From Azadirachta indica (taxonomy: Eukaryota; Streptophyta; Magnoliopsida; Sapindales; Meliaceae): 64,000 bases of DNA. Made by a program: the position numbers and the translations under genes. Shown here piece after piece: positions 36,481 through 49,389 of this stretch; the first letter of the stretch is position 1, and each line of letters starts with the position of its first letter. The DNA is taken from the NCBI GenBank assembly GCA_022749755.1, contig CM040442.1:7662457-7726456 (forward strand). The letters are read 5' to 3'. Under the pieces are notes generated by a model, which worked only from the letters and a program-made list of their open reading frames with translations, ran no database searches and was not told the DNA's origin.

Positions 36481-38269
36481 TCAAGAGAATGGCTTTGCAC
36501 GAGTAGCTGGGTCTTCCTTCGACTCCAAATGTATCATGAACAAATAGCCGAGAATCCAGAAGATAATGTAATGAAAAGGCACCCAGGATAGACATGCTAG
36601 AAGACTCAAAATGCTTCCTACATATTGAGGATCTTTTATGTATCCAAATGGAAACTCTGTCACCCAGGGAATGTTCTTTCCAAAGCGTACACCATAGTAA
36701 GTGCCTGATTCACCAAGAAGTTGATATACCCTGTCATGCAAGATACTGTTTTAGTATGGCGATGAGCAAATAGAGATGTGATCTATCATGCTTGTCACAG
36801 TTGCAAAATGAGAAAAGAAACGTCCTTTCCGTTCTAAACATTGTTTCAACAACAAATCAACAAATACGTGATACATCAGTCTTTGAACAAGCAATTATTT
36901 CAAGAACACAACTAAGCATTTCTCAAGCTTCAGTGATGATACTAACTGCTTCTCAAGTGTGATGATTCCTTCTCCAAAGTGAACACAAGGTGTCCAAACA
37001 TACAGACACAATACTGAACCCATCAGCAGATATGACTGCTTACTCCAAATTGATTCAAATGAGAAAACATTAATCCCACACATCGATGTGAAAATTTCCG
37101 TAATTCTGAAGATAGCAGATCATCTGGTGTCTTAGTTGCAGAAGCGCCACTAATGCCCCTCTTTCCCCTTGTTTCGTTTTTTCTCCAATCATTCCTCCAT
37201 GAAATTCACACTCATGCTCCACCTTCTAATATATGATCCTTCAAAAATCAAAACTTCCACTAAACCAAGCCATGGTTATGGTACATTGACCCTGGACAAG
37301 TTATTCCTCAAATTCTGCCCCCATTCTGCCTTTCAACTTATGACTAGGAATTCCTATACAATTTCTACAGCTTTTCCCTCACTACCTATCACTAAGAATG
37401 AGTAACTAAAAAGGACAAGAAGACACGTATACATGATTGGAGAAATTTATGTATAAGATTGAGACATCAAAACAACAGAACAGTCATCTCAATGCTTAAT
37501 GGCATATTCAAGCATAGAAGTATCCCGCAATGCCAGAGCCGGGAATCATTGCTTTCCAAGGTGCCGATAAAGCTCCAAGGATAATGCTGCTATTGCAAAA
37601 TTTATATTTTCCAACAGAAGCATTCCTATTCCATACTTATTGTTTCTCAGCTTAATGACGTGTTGAGAATTTGTATTCATTTCACAACTTGTTGAGCAGC
37701 ATCAATCACTTATCCACTAAAGACATCAATCTATATCAATCAAACACTAAGAAATAGTAAACAAAAGGGCTCTGGGCTATCTGAAAGCCCCTTTGGCAGT
37801 ACTCAAAAGCAGTCCCAAATACACCCCAAAACAGGAGCAGCCATAACAAATAAGATCATGGGCAATTTTAAACTCTACTGATCTGCAAGTATCAAACTTT
37901 AAGCTTAATCTAATTCATTTTCACATTAACTTCAACAAAGAAAAACAATACAATCATTTTACATAAATTCAAAGTTCACATTTTAACTAAAACACATAAA
38001 CGAAAAAAAAAAGGGAAAACAGACCTGAAGTTGAGGAACTGGCCAAAGGCAAAATGTGGGTAGAAGTAGAAAGGAGGAGGCCATGAAGGAGAGGAAACAG
38101 TGTAAAGAGATATGAACTGCAAAAGCTTCAAGAAATGAGAAACGTAAGCCATCATCTTGGACGGGTCTCGTCCTTTCCCGCATAAGTTTACCCATGTCTG
38201 CGGCTGCGTCCATAGCCAGTAGTAGAATGGAAATGGCAGTAAGATTCCTACTGCTGCCGCTAGCCCCAT
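36481..38269 (-). CDS. PLMT: Phosphatidyl-N-methylethanolamine N-methyltransferase (PLMT), two exons
   Basis: Membrane enzyme of phosphatidylcholine synthesis: it adds methyl groups from S-adenosylmethionine to phosphatidyl-monomethyl- and dimethylethanolamine, in the endoplasmic reticulum. Exons 38025-38269 and 36481-36730 join through a GT..AG intron of 1294 bases (Arg82 codon split) to 164 residues, the same length as Arabidopsis PLMT. The start MGLAAAVGILLPFPFYYWLW is a membrane segment. Diagnostic family blocks are SWPPPFYFYPHFAFGQFLNF, YQLLGESGTYYGVRFGKN, IPWVTEFPFGYIKDPQYVGS and the C-terminal HLESKEDPATRAK. The ATG at 38267-38269 is chosen because it matches the family start. A longer in-frame reading to 38323 adds only charged residues (..KDKDKQRK) with no counterpart. 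It is the likely single-copy PLMT. Confidence 0.95.
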
Positions 38270-40600
38270 TTTTCTCTGCTTGTCTTTGTCTTTTTCTCGC
38301 TGATTTTCTCCCGAAAGTTTCAATTGTTTCAGGCTTTCACTCTTTTCTATGCCCAGTTTGTTGTGTTGGAATTTGGAAGTATATATGGGCTCCTGGGCTG
38401 GGTCTCGATGGGCCTACATTGTAAGTGATAATGGCCTTTATTGTTTGTCTTTTAGTCTTCTCAATACCTCCTTCATGGGTCTACAATTCTTGAAATTGTT
38501 GAAATACACTAAATAAATTGAAAAAATTTAGAGAATAGTGTAAACAATATAATTCAAAGTTTTCACTTTTCTTTTTTTTTGTTCAAACCAACTAATTTTG
38601 TAGTTAGGGTTCTACTCAAGGTTCACCTAATGATTTTAATAACTTTACTCACTCTAAAAATCTGCTCACAGAATGTGAAATATTTACGCTTACATACATA
38701 AAAGAGAAATATACCTTGAATAAAGAAAAAATCTTTACTACATATTTCTACAAATTTTTCAATTTTTTTAATAACAAATATCTTTTTTCATTTTTAAAAG
38801 TTAACATAAATTGTTATTTGATCATAATCTTTATATAGGCTCATTATACATTTGATTTATGGATTCAAGTATGATGGTTTTTCTTTTAATAGAGAAGAAA
38901 CTATTATATACTTCATAAATTACAAAAATAAAATTTGTAATAATTAATTAACCTATATTAGGTTAAAATAAATTTATATTTCATCAATTGTCATATCTTA
39001 TATCGTTACTGAAATTGAGTTTAGATTAAATTATAAGTTCTAAGTTCTCTAAATTGAGTAAGAGCTTATTTGGTTTGATTTTTTCATTAATCGAAAAAAC
39101 TTTTTTGATGTAAAAATTCTTTTAAATTTTTGAATGTTGTTTGGTTGGCACTGGAGAAAGATTTTTGAGAATTGAAAAAATTATTTTTTCTTCTATTAGA
39201 AAAAAATAATTTTTTCTTATATTAGAAACAATTCAAAATTTAGACTTTTATTTGTAAAACTTTTTGAGTTCTTTTAAAAATAAAATTGTTTAAAATACTT
39301 TTATTTTATTTTAAAAATTTTATGTTATTTTTGTAAAATATAATATTAAAAATTGTTCCACTTGAGTTCCATTTAGAGCACATTTTGAGTAAGTATGTTT
39401 CAAATTATAAAATTTAAAAATGAAATTATAGTGAATTATCTATTTAAAATAGACAATATTTGTTTAGTTATTAGGTTCAAATAGCTACACATATAAATTA
39501 AATTAAAGGCATGTCATTAATTCAAAAAATATAAACATATTTCTATTTTATAAGGACCAATCAATTCAACACCCAAAATAATAATTGAGTTTATTGATTA
39601 TAAGATGAGGGTAATCTTAGCTTAGCATAACCACATGCTTCGAAATTAAGCAATTATACATACTCACATCACTCTCTCTAGTTTAGTTCCAACAACATCA
39701 AAAGATCTTAACAATAAGAATATTCAAAGAAATCATGAATTAAAAATTATAAAATTACCCAATTTGTTTAATTAATTAAGAGTGTCTAGTTGCTGCTTAA
39801 TTCCTTCAAGATTTATATCAATGTCAAGTGATGAAGACACATCACATCAATCAAATGTTCCAAAAGAATCCAAGAGAATGAGATTATAATATTAATTATT
39901 TAACTTAATTTAATTGTTATCCCAAAACAACATTGTGCTTCACAGCAAAGCAATATTGTTATGAAAAATTTTGACAACACTTTTTCTCTCTCTGTGATTT
40001 AATTTGACTATCAAATCAAATCCTATGGAAGAAGAAGCAGCTATATGCTACTACTACTATGAACATTAAGCTAATTAAGATTTGGTTTAATCTATGGTTT
40101 TTTCAATTACTAGATTTATATTCTCCAATCAAGATTCTTCTTTATGTGTTGTCATCTTTATATATATCCTACATTAGATTTAATTAACCTTAAATTTTAT
40201 GTTACTTTAATCTTCCTCAAGATTTGATTCTCTCATTTGTTAATTAAAATGACATTTTATCTCTAATTATGCATTAAAAAAATTATTTTTAATATCTACC
40301 GTTAATTATTGTTGTTAAAACTTACTATTTTAGTTAATGCACTGTATAAAGAGAGACTTTTTTTAATAATTCATAAAAGTAATGCAAATTATTAATTTTA
40401 ATAATGATGTCATGTTTAAATCACTTCAACGAATTTTAAATATCAATAATTGATCGATTTATTTTATTAGTATTAAAGTTAAAAAGAGATTTATTTAAAT
40501 TAATTTTTTTTTTTTTTATTACGTTTATATTTAACATCATCAATTAAAGGTGTAAAATAAAATCAATATTAAAATATCAGGATTTCACTTAGAAGTTTTA
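38270..40600. other. PLMT upstream region and AT-rich intergenic DNA, no gene seen
   Basis: The first 150-200 bases (plus direction) should hold the PLMT 5' UTR and promoter. Beyond about 38450 the sequence is A/T-rich with no recognisable coding region. Confidence 0.55.
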
Positions 40601-40610
40601 TAAAATTTAA

Positions 40611-40682
40611 ACACATATATATATATATACACACACATATATATGTATGTATTATATATATATATATATGTATGTATGTATA
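40611..40682. repeat. Compound microsatellite (AT)n(AC)n(GTAT)n
   Basis: Runs of AT, ACAC and TATG/GTAT units follow each other without a gap of other sequence. Confidence 0.9.
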
Positions 40683-43600
40683 ATTGGATCAAACCTAACC
40701 TTAAATTGACGTGAATGAATGATAATAAAGAATGTTAATATTATATTTATTATGATAAAAGCATGAAAATATTGGGTCTTTTTTTTTTTTAATGATTAGA
40801 TTTCAATCCACTGAAATTTATAAATATACAATTATTGATTTTAATTTGTCCTAGAAAGAGATATTACTTTAAGCCCATAAAATAACATATTTATTAAAGG
40901 GACTTTCACTTCTTAACTTATAATGATGTAATTCATGCATTGTCATCAACTTTTAATTAATCAATTTATTTGTACTATAAACTAAACTTTAAGAAATATT
41001 AATTAATATTAATTACATTTGTTAATTAATTAATTAATTAATTCACAAGTAATTCAAAGGGACCACATGTTCTTAAGATTATAGACCACCAAACCCATGT
41101 GATGCCAAGTGCCAATTAGAAAAGCTAATTGTTGCTTTTCCACTAATTCTAAAGTTAATTGCTTTTCCCACTACTTATAATTAATTAATCAAAATAATTA
41201 TCTAGTTAATTATATATTATGTTCTAGTAACACAATTTATTAAGCTATTTAAAAATTTTATGTATGTCTGCCTCTATCGCAAAGTTGCTTTGATTGCTTT
41301 TAAAGAGTTTCCTACTTTGCAATATGCATGCACCCCCTTTTAATTCTCCAATGTTTATTGTTTTTTATTGAATTATTGGAAATCTTAGGTATATAATTTT
41401 CTTTATCTATCACCTAATTATATCTACATCGACTTAATTATATCCAAATCTGTTTAGTTTTGAGAACAATCAGAATCTTCTTTTGTAAATAGATATTTCA
41501 TAGATTTTATCAATGTTGAGAGGAATTTTGATCATATTTTTAATATTTTTTAAAATAAATTTAAATGATCTTTTCTAATTACAAAAGTTATGTAAATGTG
41601 AATAATAAACTTTTATATAATTATTTATATTAATTTTAAGAAATTATGTCAGTGATTCGCAATTGTCATCCCTAACCTCGAGCAAAGCTAATGAAATTTT
41701 TATAAGTTAATAGCTTATTTATGCGAATTTTAGTAGGTTAAAGTTTGATCTACGAATCTTATTTGATTTGCAATGTAGATATGATAATGTTTTTTAGTTT
41801 TTTTAATAAAGTAGAGAATAGAGATTCTCCTATTCTCTATAACTCTTTTGATTAGATATTTGTAACATATATAATTAATTATAAAAGACACATACTTAAA
41901 TGTATAAGAAAAAAAAATTCTTATTATATTTTTTGAAACAATTATTTATATTTAAATTGTTTATTAAAATTTTATATAAAATATTTAAGAAGATAATGTC
42001 ATCCAGCATAATGTTTATTAAAATATTGAACAAATTGGATTGCAAAAGAGAGTGCCAAATGTATGGGTATATAAACATATAATCAAGGAATGGTAAATAT
42101 TATTTTTATTTCAAATTAAAATAAGTTATAATACCTTGAGAATGTTTCCCAATCATTCCTTTAAGAAATAAGGGCATAAACCATGAAATTCAAAAATGTA
42201 AAAAAAGAAGTTTTTTACAAAAGGAATTTTCAAAAGTTTCTATACATATTCTTTTTTTATATTTTTTTGATAAAATAATCTCATCGTATAATTTAGCTAC
42301 GTGTGAAAATTTTTATACGAATTAAGATAATGTTATTGATACAATTTTTAAATTGCTATATAAATTTAAGATTAGCATTAATTTTAATTCTTATTTTACA
42401 GTGTTTTAAGTTTTTTGTCGGAGATATGTTTTATGTTTTGAATCTATAAAATGTGGAAACATATGTTCAATTAATTTATTAATTTTCTCAAAAATCCCTT
42501 CTCATATTTAGCAAAGAGAATGCAATAATTGTGTTCGAAAAATGTTTTCACCTCCCATTTACTTTTTTGCAACATTTCTCAAAATAGTAAAACAATTTAC
42601 AGGTGATTATTTATGTCATTTTCCTTTGTCGCATTTTCTATTTTTGCCTTCATTTCACCTCCCTTATTTTCTACCATTAAAAATAATATTTTTGCATTTA
42701 CAAATTTAAAAAAAAATTGTAAAATGTCTATGTTTTTTGTTAACAGGCAATTATTAAATTTAATAAATTATTCATTTTCTCTCCAAAACTATATCGATTT
42801 AATCCATTTATTTTTTACGAATAAAAATTAAACCCATTAAACTTTTATAATAACTCTTTACAACATAGTCACTTATTTATTTTTCATATGTCTTTCTTTA
42901 TTCAAATAATTAATTCTAGGTTAATTGACAAGATTAAATTATAAAAAATAATTTAAATATTTATTTAAATTATTTTAGTCAAATTCAAATTCGTGCTGAT
43001 TTTAAACAAGAAAAAAAAATACCTACCTATATATTTAATTTTGTAAGTAAAATTAGAGGGAAAGAGATTAGAAGAAATCTGAAAAGGTATATTAAAAGAA
43101 AAGTATAATCGAATCATATATTTCTTCTAGATATATGGTATATTTTTTTACAAGAACAGTGGCTGTTGAATAAGCATATTCTTTATTTCTTTAATTACAT
43201 ATCTTGTTTACATTAATAAAAAAAAATTATGGTAGATTTAATTAAATAAAAAATTGGACCATTCAATGCACCTTTATTCTTTATTTTAGTAAAAAAATAA
43301 TTCAATAGGATCAACCAATTAGAATTTTGCTTTAGTAGAATCTCCTAGGTAATTATAAATACATTTACTAATATATGCTAAATTCTTTAAGATATTGTCT
43401 AGCTTGAACTCTACTGTTATATATAATTTTAGAATCATTTCATAAAAAATAAATTATATTGTTTAAGAATGAATTCTACGTATATATAATTTAATAATTT
43501 TTTTAACCAATAAAGTGATACCCTGTTGTTTTATTGCTCTCGATTGTCCCATTTATTTTGACTAAACTTTCGAGTATTCGAATATAATTAATTTTAAATT

Positions 43601-45885
43601 TTAAATTATGAAAACGTAGATCAAAATGAAACATATTATATTATGTGGGTGAGAATTGTTACATTTGAATGATTTTATTTCAAGGTATATCTAACATGTG
43701 TTTGAGAATATTTTTTTAAAAATATATATATAAAAGAATAAAATAGGGTGACATAATCCCATGTCCTTTTATTAGAAAGAATTATTGAGTGATATATGCA
43801 AAGTTTTGTTTAAAAGAAAGTATAAAAATCTTTTGAACAATTTTAAATTAAAATTGTAATACATAATGCATAATAACGTATAGGATAAAAGAAATTTTAG
43901 TTTCTAAGTTTTGATTTATTGGACTGATTGGTTCTAATAATTTTTAACATACTTATAAATATTCTAGTTTGGTAGTTGATTATGGTGTCTATTTAGATGA
44001 AAATTCTCATAAATTCTGTTCATGTACCTTAATTATTATGCAAATTATTTTTATTAATTAAATAAATATATCATAACTGATATTTAGATAAAAAAATGTG
44101 TTGAAAGTCATGATTATTATAAGTTTGGCATTGTTGTAAAATTCTACATTTAATTTAAATGAAATTTGCCTCTAATTTAAAGAAGATTTATCTCAATGTA
44201 ATCGAGAGTATTCAAACTTGAACCTGTTCTTTTATAAAAGAAAAAAGAGATAAACACTTTTATTATTAAATTGCTAATAAGTGACTTATGTTTAGGGTAA
44301 TTTTAAAATTACTGAAACATATAAATTTAGTAATCTAAAGAGATTTAAATCTATCATCCAAATATTATATGAAATCAAGGCTGTACATCTGCTTGGTTAG
44401 CATAATCAGCATTATCTATATTTAGGAACAAGACGTGAGACATATCCAAGGTGTTTGATCATGATACCAACGAAGGAGAAACCATGTTTGATCTCTAGCT
44501 AGCTATCAAGAAGAAGACATCAAACACACATCCAATGGTGATTAATTGATTGATTGATTGATTGATTGATTGATCATGATCTCAATGAAGTGGATATGCA
44601 TTAGTTACCAATTTCCAATTCTCATTCACATTGTGAATATGTTTCAACTTTCATTATACATATTTGAAATGTAACATTTCCTCCCTCTAGTCCTTGGAAG
44701 ATATTGTTTGTAAAAATTATAGTATCAACCTATGCAAAGAAGCCAAATCATCAAAATTGGATAAGCATTTCCCGAATTGGGTATGTACCAAACATTCTTG
44801 GCTTGGTTCGTTGTACATTATCCTTGCTTCAAAACAATGGACAAAGTTTTATCACCTAGAGAAAGAAACAAGACACATCATCATCATGTACCCTAGCATG
44901 CTACGCTACTTCAATGAAGGGAAATGGGGAAAGGCAGAAGCCTCTAGGTTCTTCATCACATGCTCAATTTTCAAACACACTAAATTACAAAGAGCATGCA
45001 ATTTTTTTTTAAAAAATTTTATCCTAACTTCTTTTGCAAGGAGATTGAATCTATGCACGTATGTGATGATAGCATGGTGATCGATGATCATCACACTCAT
45101 GAGATCATTCACATGCCACCCAAAAACTTTGTTTTCTCTCCACCCCCACCAATGACTGGTGATTATATAAAGTAACGTTACATTAAATCAATCACTGGTT
45201 TCTTCCATTATTAAGTTCAAATAATTTTTTTTGCTGGATTTAATTGCAGTTAATGGTTAATATATTATAAGAAGAACATAAAAAGATATACAAGTCTTGA
45301 AATTAACTACAATATGATGAAGAATTTTCTAATTTTTTTTTCTAGTTATTATAAAATAATTCAAAATTTGAATCCCAAATCTTTTATATCATTTAAATAA
45401 ATTTTACTAATTGAATCAACTACACCTAAAAAAATTCTAATTAAAATATGGGAAATGCTAAAAAAATTAATTAAGAAAGAGATGAATTATGAGATCATTA
45501 TCAAAGGGAAAAGCTAAGTAATTAAGATCTATGCATATGATTAATATTAGGCATGATTATATACTCATGATCATATATACAATCACCTGATGGAGTAGCA
45601 TATCATGCGATAAAGATTATGCACCTTATGAAGCAATAATTGTAATCCATTATCTTATAATTCTTATCCATTTAAATAAATCATATCTAAAGTATTAATT
45701 AGTATATACATTTTGCGACTATGGACACAATGTGATAAACTATAATTCCACTGCTGTGAATTTATATATATATATATATATAGATAGATATAATTATTAT
45801 GACTAGAAAAAGCAGTCCACTAATAAAACTGGTGAATAAGCTAAGCTAGCTAGTTGCCGCCGCCAGAAGCACTTCCCCCACTACT
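40683..45885. other. AT-rich intergenic DNA before the HLS1-like gene, no gene seen
   Basis: Open frames here (for example 41896-42082 on both strands, 42613-42831, 44694-45080) are A/T-driven or start at non-ATG codons and match no family I recognise. The region includes a (TTAA)n run at 41022-41042, a (GATT)n run at 44545-44574 and an (AT)n run at about 45763-45781. Confidence 0.6.
44545..44574. repeat. (GATT)n microsatellite
   Basis: Seven or more consecutive GATT units ending in a TGATCATGA palindrome. Confidence 0.9.
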
Positions 45886-45893
45886 TATAAATA
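45886..45893 (+). promoter_or_regulatory. TATA box of the HLS1-like gene
   Basis: A perfect TATAAATA lies 127 bases before the start codon, with sequence behind it that reads as a normal 5' UTR (CA-rich, ending in a TATATA run and TCATC/ATG). Transcription probably starts near 45915-45925. Confidence 0.65.
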
Positions 45894-46019
45894 GGAGCTC
45901 AAGAAGCACAACCAGAAAATCACTTCAAATTCCAGGAAAAAATTTCCCATATCATCATCACTCCTCTATACAAAACCCAAAATTCGTGCTCTGTGTCTAT
46001 ATATATATATAGTCTCATC

Positions 46020-48204
46020 ATGTCAGTGAAGAAGGTTGCTGCTGAGAATTCTCCTGAATTTTCAGAGAAAGCAAGAGAAAATTTGGTGGTGGTGAGAGAA
46101 TACAATGAAAAGAGTGATAAGTTCGCCCTGGAAGAAGTTGAGGGAAGATGTGAAACTGTCCAGAGAGGGAAGCCAACGCTAGTTACTGATCTTATGGGTG
46201 ATCCTGTTTGCAGAGTTCGCCATTTTCCAACTCACATCGTGCTGGTAAACTCTCGAATTATGATTATATCTTCAGAATTGTTCCAAAATGTTGCAAAATT
46301 GTGATGAAAAATCCCTGATGAACAGGTTGCTGAGTATGGAGAAGAGAAGGAAATTGTTGGGGTGATTAGAGGATGTGTTAAAACTGTCACAAGAGGAGCT
46401 TCAGGTTTTGTCAAGATTGCTTATCTTCTCGGACTCAGAGTTTCCCCATCTCACAGGTTTTTTCTTTTCTCCCCTCTCTCTCTCATTCTTCTTTTCTTTT
46501 ATCATCCGTACGTTCATCTACTAAAATCTTGTGAGTCCTGTACGCGCACGACGTTTTTAACATGCATGCGGTGGGATGAAGAGTTTTCTTAAAGGAGTTT
46601 TTGGGTAATTTCTTTTGAATGTATTTAGAAAATGAAAGTAGTGAAATTGCTTTAGTTATGGTGTCTAATACCAAATTCCCACCACTCCATAAAAAGAACG
46701 GTTGATTCCAGAAAAAAGAGATACAAATTGCTCCTCGTATCATGGAAAGAAGCTAAAGCCAGCCTAGCTACCCTCTCCATTGACACTTGTTTCCACTTTC
46801 TCTCACTTTCCCTAGAAAATTTTTGACAACATGTCTTACTCCCCTTCGTCTTCTTGTTTTTACACTACTTTACTTCCTACTACTAATTTCAAGCTAACCT
46901 AGTGGTCCATATCTCTTTTTCCATTCAATATTCTTCTTTTTCTTCCTCTCTTTTTTCTCTAATTTACTGTCCATTTATGTATATGTATCTTATGTCATTA
47001 TCTTCATGATAGTTTTCTTTTTTTTTTTTTTTCAATTTAATTTTGTAATATAATCTTCTAAAATGTTCCCTACTTTCTTTCAAACCTTTACACCACTATT
47101 AAAAGTAATCCCACATTAATTAATCTTTTAATTTTCTTGTCACTATCCATATTTCTTGCATATTTTCATTCTACCCCTCTCTAGATTCCTTATATGAAAA
47201 AGGAAAAAAAAAAATCATATGGGTCCTTCTAGTAATTGTATTTTTAAAATTATTGTATTATATATATATATATATATTTTTTGGTTAAATTTCAATATTC
47301 TAATATTCAAAATTTGGCATAATTATGCAGGAGGCTAAACATTGGCACAAAACTTGTACAAAAGCTTGAAGAATGGTGCAAGCAAAATGGTGCTGAATAC
47401 TCATACATGGCTACAGACTGTAATAACGAGGCTTCCATCAATTTATTCACCAAAAAATGTTCATACACTAAATTTCGTACCCCAACTATGTTAGTGCAAC
47501 CGGTTCATGCTCACTACAAGTCGTTCGGTTCTGATATCTCGATCGTCCGACTCCCAAGAAAACTCGCAGAATCAATCTATCGTCGAGTTTTCGCTAACTC
47601 CGAGTTTTTTCCCAAGGACATTGACCTTATTTTATCGAGTAGACTCAATTTGGGTACTTTTATGGCCGTGCCCAAAAAATTTCTATCTCGATGGGATCCG
47701 AAAACCGGGATTCTTCCTCCGAGTTTCGCAATTTTAAGTGTTTGGAACACAAAGGAAGTGTTCAAGTTGCAATTAAAAGGAGTTTCTGCCCTGAAATATG
47801 CTTGCTGTGTTGGTTCAAGATTGCTTGATGCTTGGATGCCTTGGCTTAGACTACCTTCATTTCCTGATGTTTTCAGACAATTTGGACTCTACTTTCTGTT
47901 TGGTCTATACATGGAAGGTAAACACGCATCGCGGCTCATGAAGTCTCTATGTGCCTTCGCTCATAACATGGCTAGAGATGATGGAGAATGTGGGGCAGTT
48001 GTCGCAGAGGTGGGCCCGAGGGACCCAGTCAGAGAGGCTATTCCTCATTGGAGGAAATTTTCTTGGGCTGAAGATCTGTGGTGCATCAAGAAACTTGCTG
48101 ATGCGAAGGAGGATAACAGCAGTGACAAATGTGCACCGTCTGATTGGATCAAATCACGGCCTTATTCTTCATCGGTTATTTTTGTTGACCCTCGTGACAT
48201 CTGA
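46020..48204 (+). CDS. HOOKLESS1-like GNAT-family N-acetyltransferase, three exons
   Basis: Relative of HOOKLESS1, a putative nuclear N-acetyltransferase needed for differential growth of the apical hook. Exons 46020-46244, 46326-46456 and 47331-48204 splice in frame to 409 residues. The GNAT core runs from about residue 23 (VVVREYNEKSD) to about 170. Family blocks are LVTDLMGDPVCRVRHFP, VGVIRGCVKTVT, LGLRVSPSHRR, NGAEYSYMATDCNNEAS and FRTPTMLVQPVHAH, then the HLS1-specific C-terminal half (EFFPKDIDLIL, SLCAFAHNMA, IPHWRKFSWAEDLWCIK, VIFVDPRDI). The acetyl-CoA loop reads RRLNIG (119-124) where Arabidopsis HLS1 has RRQGIG, so the first loop glycine is Asn122. The start at 46020 is the first ATG of the frame; upstream the frame opens only from a GTG. 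The second intron (874 bases) holds an (AT)n run at 47256-47275. It could be HLS1 itself or one of its paralogues. Confidence 0.93.
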
Positions 48205-49389
48205 TGAGTTGGTCTTTGATCAAATGCAAGAAGGAGAAAAAAATGAAAAAAAGAAAAAAGAAAAAAAACAAGAAGCAGAGGAAGTGAAAGTTAGAATCGT
48301 TGTAGACACTTCAGCCAATTGTAACTTCTAACCCATATTTATAAAAATTTACATTTTCATCCATATACACAACTCTATGCTTTTTTTTTCAATTGGGTAT
48401 TATTAAATCAACCTCTAAATCTTTTCAATTACAATAATTTTAAATTTATGCTCTCAAAATAGATAATTTTTTATTTTTATTTAAAAAATATTTACATGCA
48501 AATTATTAGATCTAAAATATTTTTCTTATATTGATCGAGAGGGCTTAATATGATTCAATTTAGGCAATTTATTGGATATATTAAAATTATTTTAATTATA
48601 ACATCTTAAACTTATACATTTAAGATTAACAATATCTATATTATTTATTAATTTTATTTGAAAGATATTAATTGCATAAAATGTATAATAATTAAGGGCA
48701 TTGTTATAATCACGAAATGAAGGGAATGATACCAAAATCCCATGAAATAAAATGATATATATTTCAACAAAGCAATGCACATGTATTGACCATAACTTTA
48801 GTAGATGAATTATTGTCCTTATTGACAAAAAGGTACAAACATACATGATTCCTCATCAATCAACAACATTCTCCAATTATTCAAACCCTAAATAATAACT
48901 AGTCTTATGTGGCCAATTTCTTTGGATTGATTGCAACCTTCAATTTTGGCATAATATATATAACTTTATTCATAAAAATAATTAAAAAAATAAAAAGAAA
49001 ATAAATGTGAACTTGTTTGGTTTTGTTGGGTACAAACTCAACCATAGCATCCTACACCCAATCTCTTTCAAGTTGATGAAAGTTTTATCAACACTACTGT
49101 TCATACTATGCTACTTGGAATTTCTTCAGCCATTTCTTTTTTTGATCCTCTTATAATTAATTTCTTCGTACTAAGTTTGCTACAGCTTTTGCCCTTTTCT
49201 TTTGGTATTGCATTTGTGGTTGTGGGTCACTTTGTAGTACAATTGTTATATCATTCTAGTTGTAGGATTCAATTTTATCAACTCAATTGAAAACTAATTG
49301 ATGTACGAGAAGAGTTAAAACTCTATCGAGGCTTTAGCTTGGCGTGGAACAACACACTCTTTTATTGAGTCTTGTCTTAGTTAATCTCT
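48205..49389. other. HLS1-like 3' flank and AT-rich intergenic DNA
   Basis: A purine-rich tract (about 48226-48285, mostly GAA/AAA) directly follows the stop codon and lies in the probable 3' UTR. The rest is AT-rich without a recognisable gene. Confidence 0.6.

Noticed and set aside
37169..37405. 78-codon frame inside the PLMT intron
   Set aside because: Antisense to the intron, no recognisable domain, no splice continuation.
41896..42082. Sixty-codon frames on both strands at the same place
   Set aside because: Pure effect of AT richness (Lys, Asn, Ile, Phe and Leu only), no family.
44457..44527. Short inverted repeats (GTGTTTGAT / ATCAAACAC) as a possible miRNA precursor
   Set aside because: Stem of only 8-9 perfect pairs and no known miRNA sequence; insufficient for a precursor call.
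44694..45080. 128-codon open frame
   Set aside because: Begins at TTG, has no family resemblance and is interrupted by an A/T homopolymer-derived lysine and phenylalanine run.
45993..46019. Upstream extension of the HLS1-like frame
   Set aside because: The frame opens at GTG, and the next ATG at 46020 is the first real start after the TATA box.
47951..48331. 126-codon frame overlapping the end of the HLS1-like gene
   Set aside because: Out-of-frame shadow that runs into a purine-rich 3' UTR tract, giving an artificial Lys/Glu tail.
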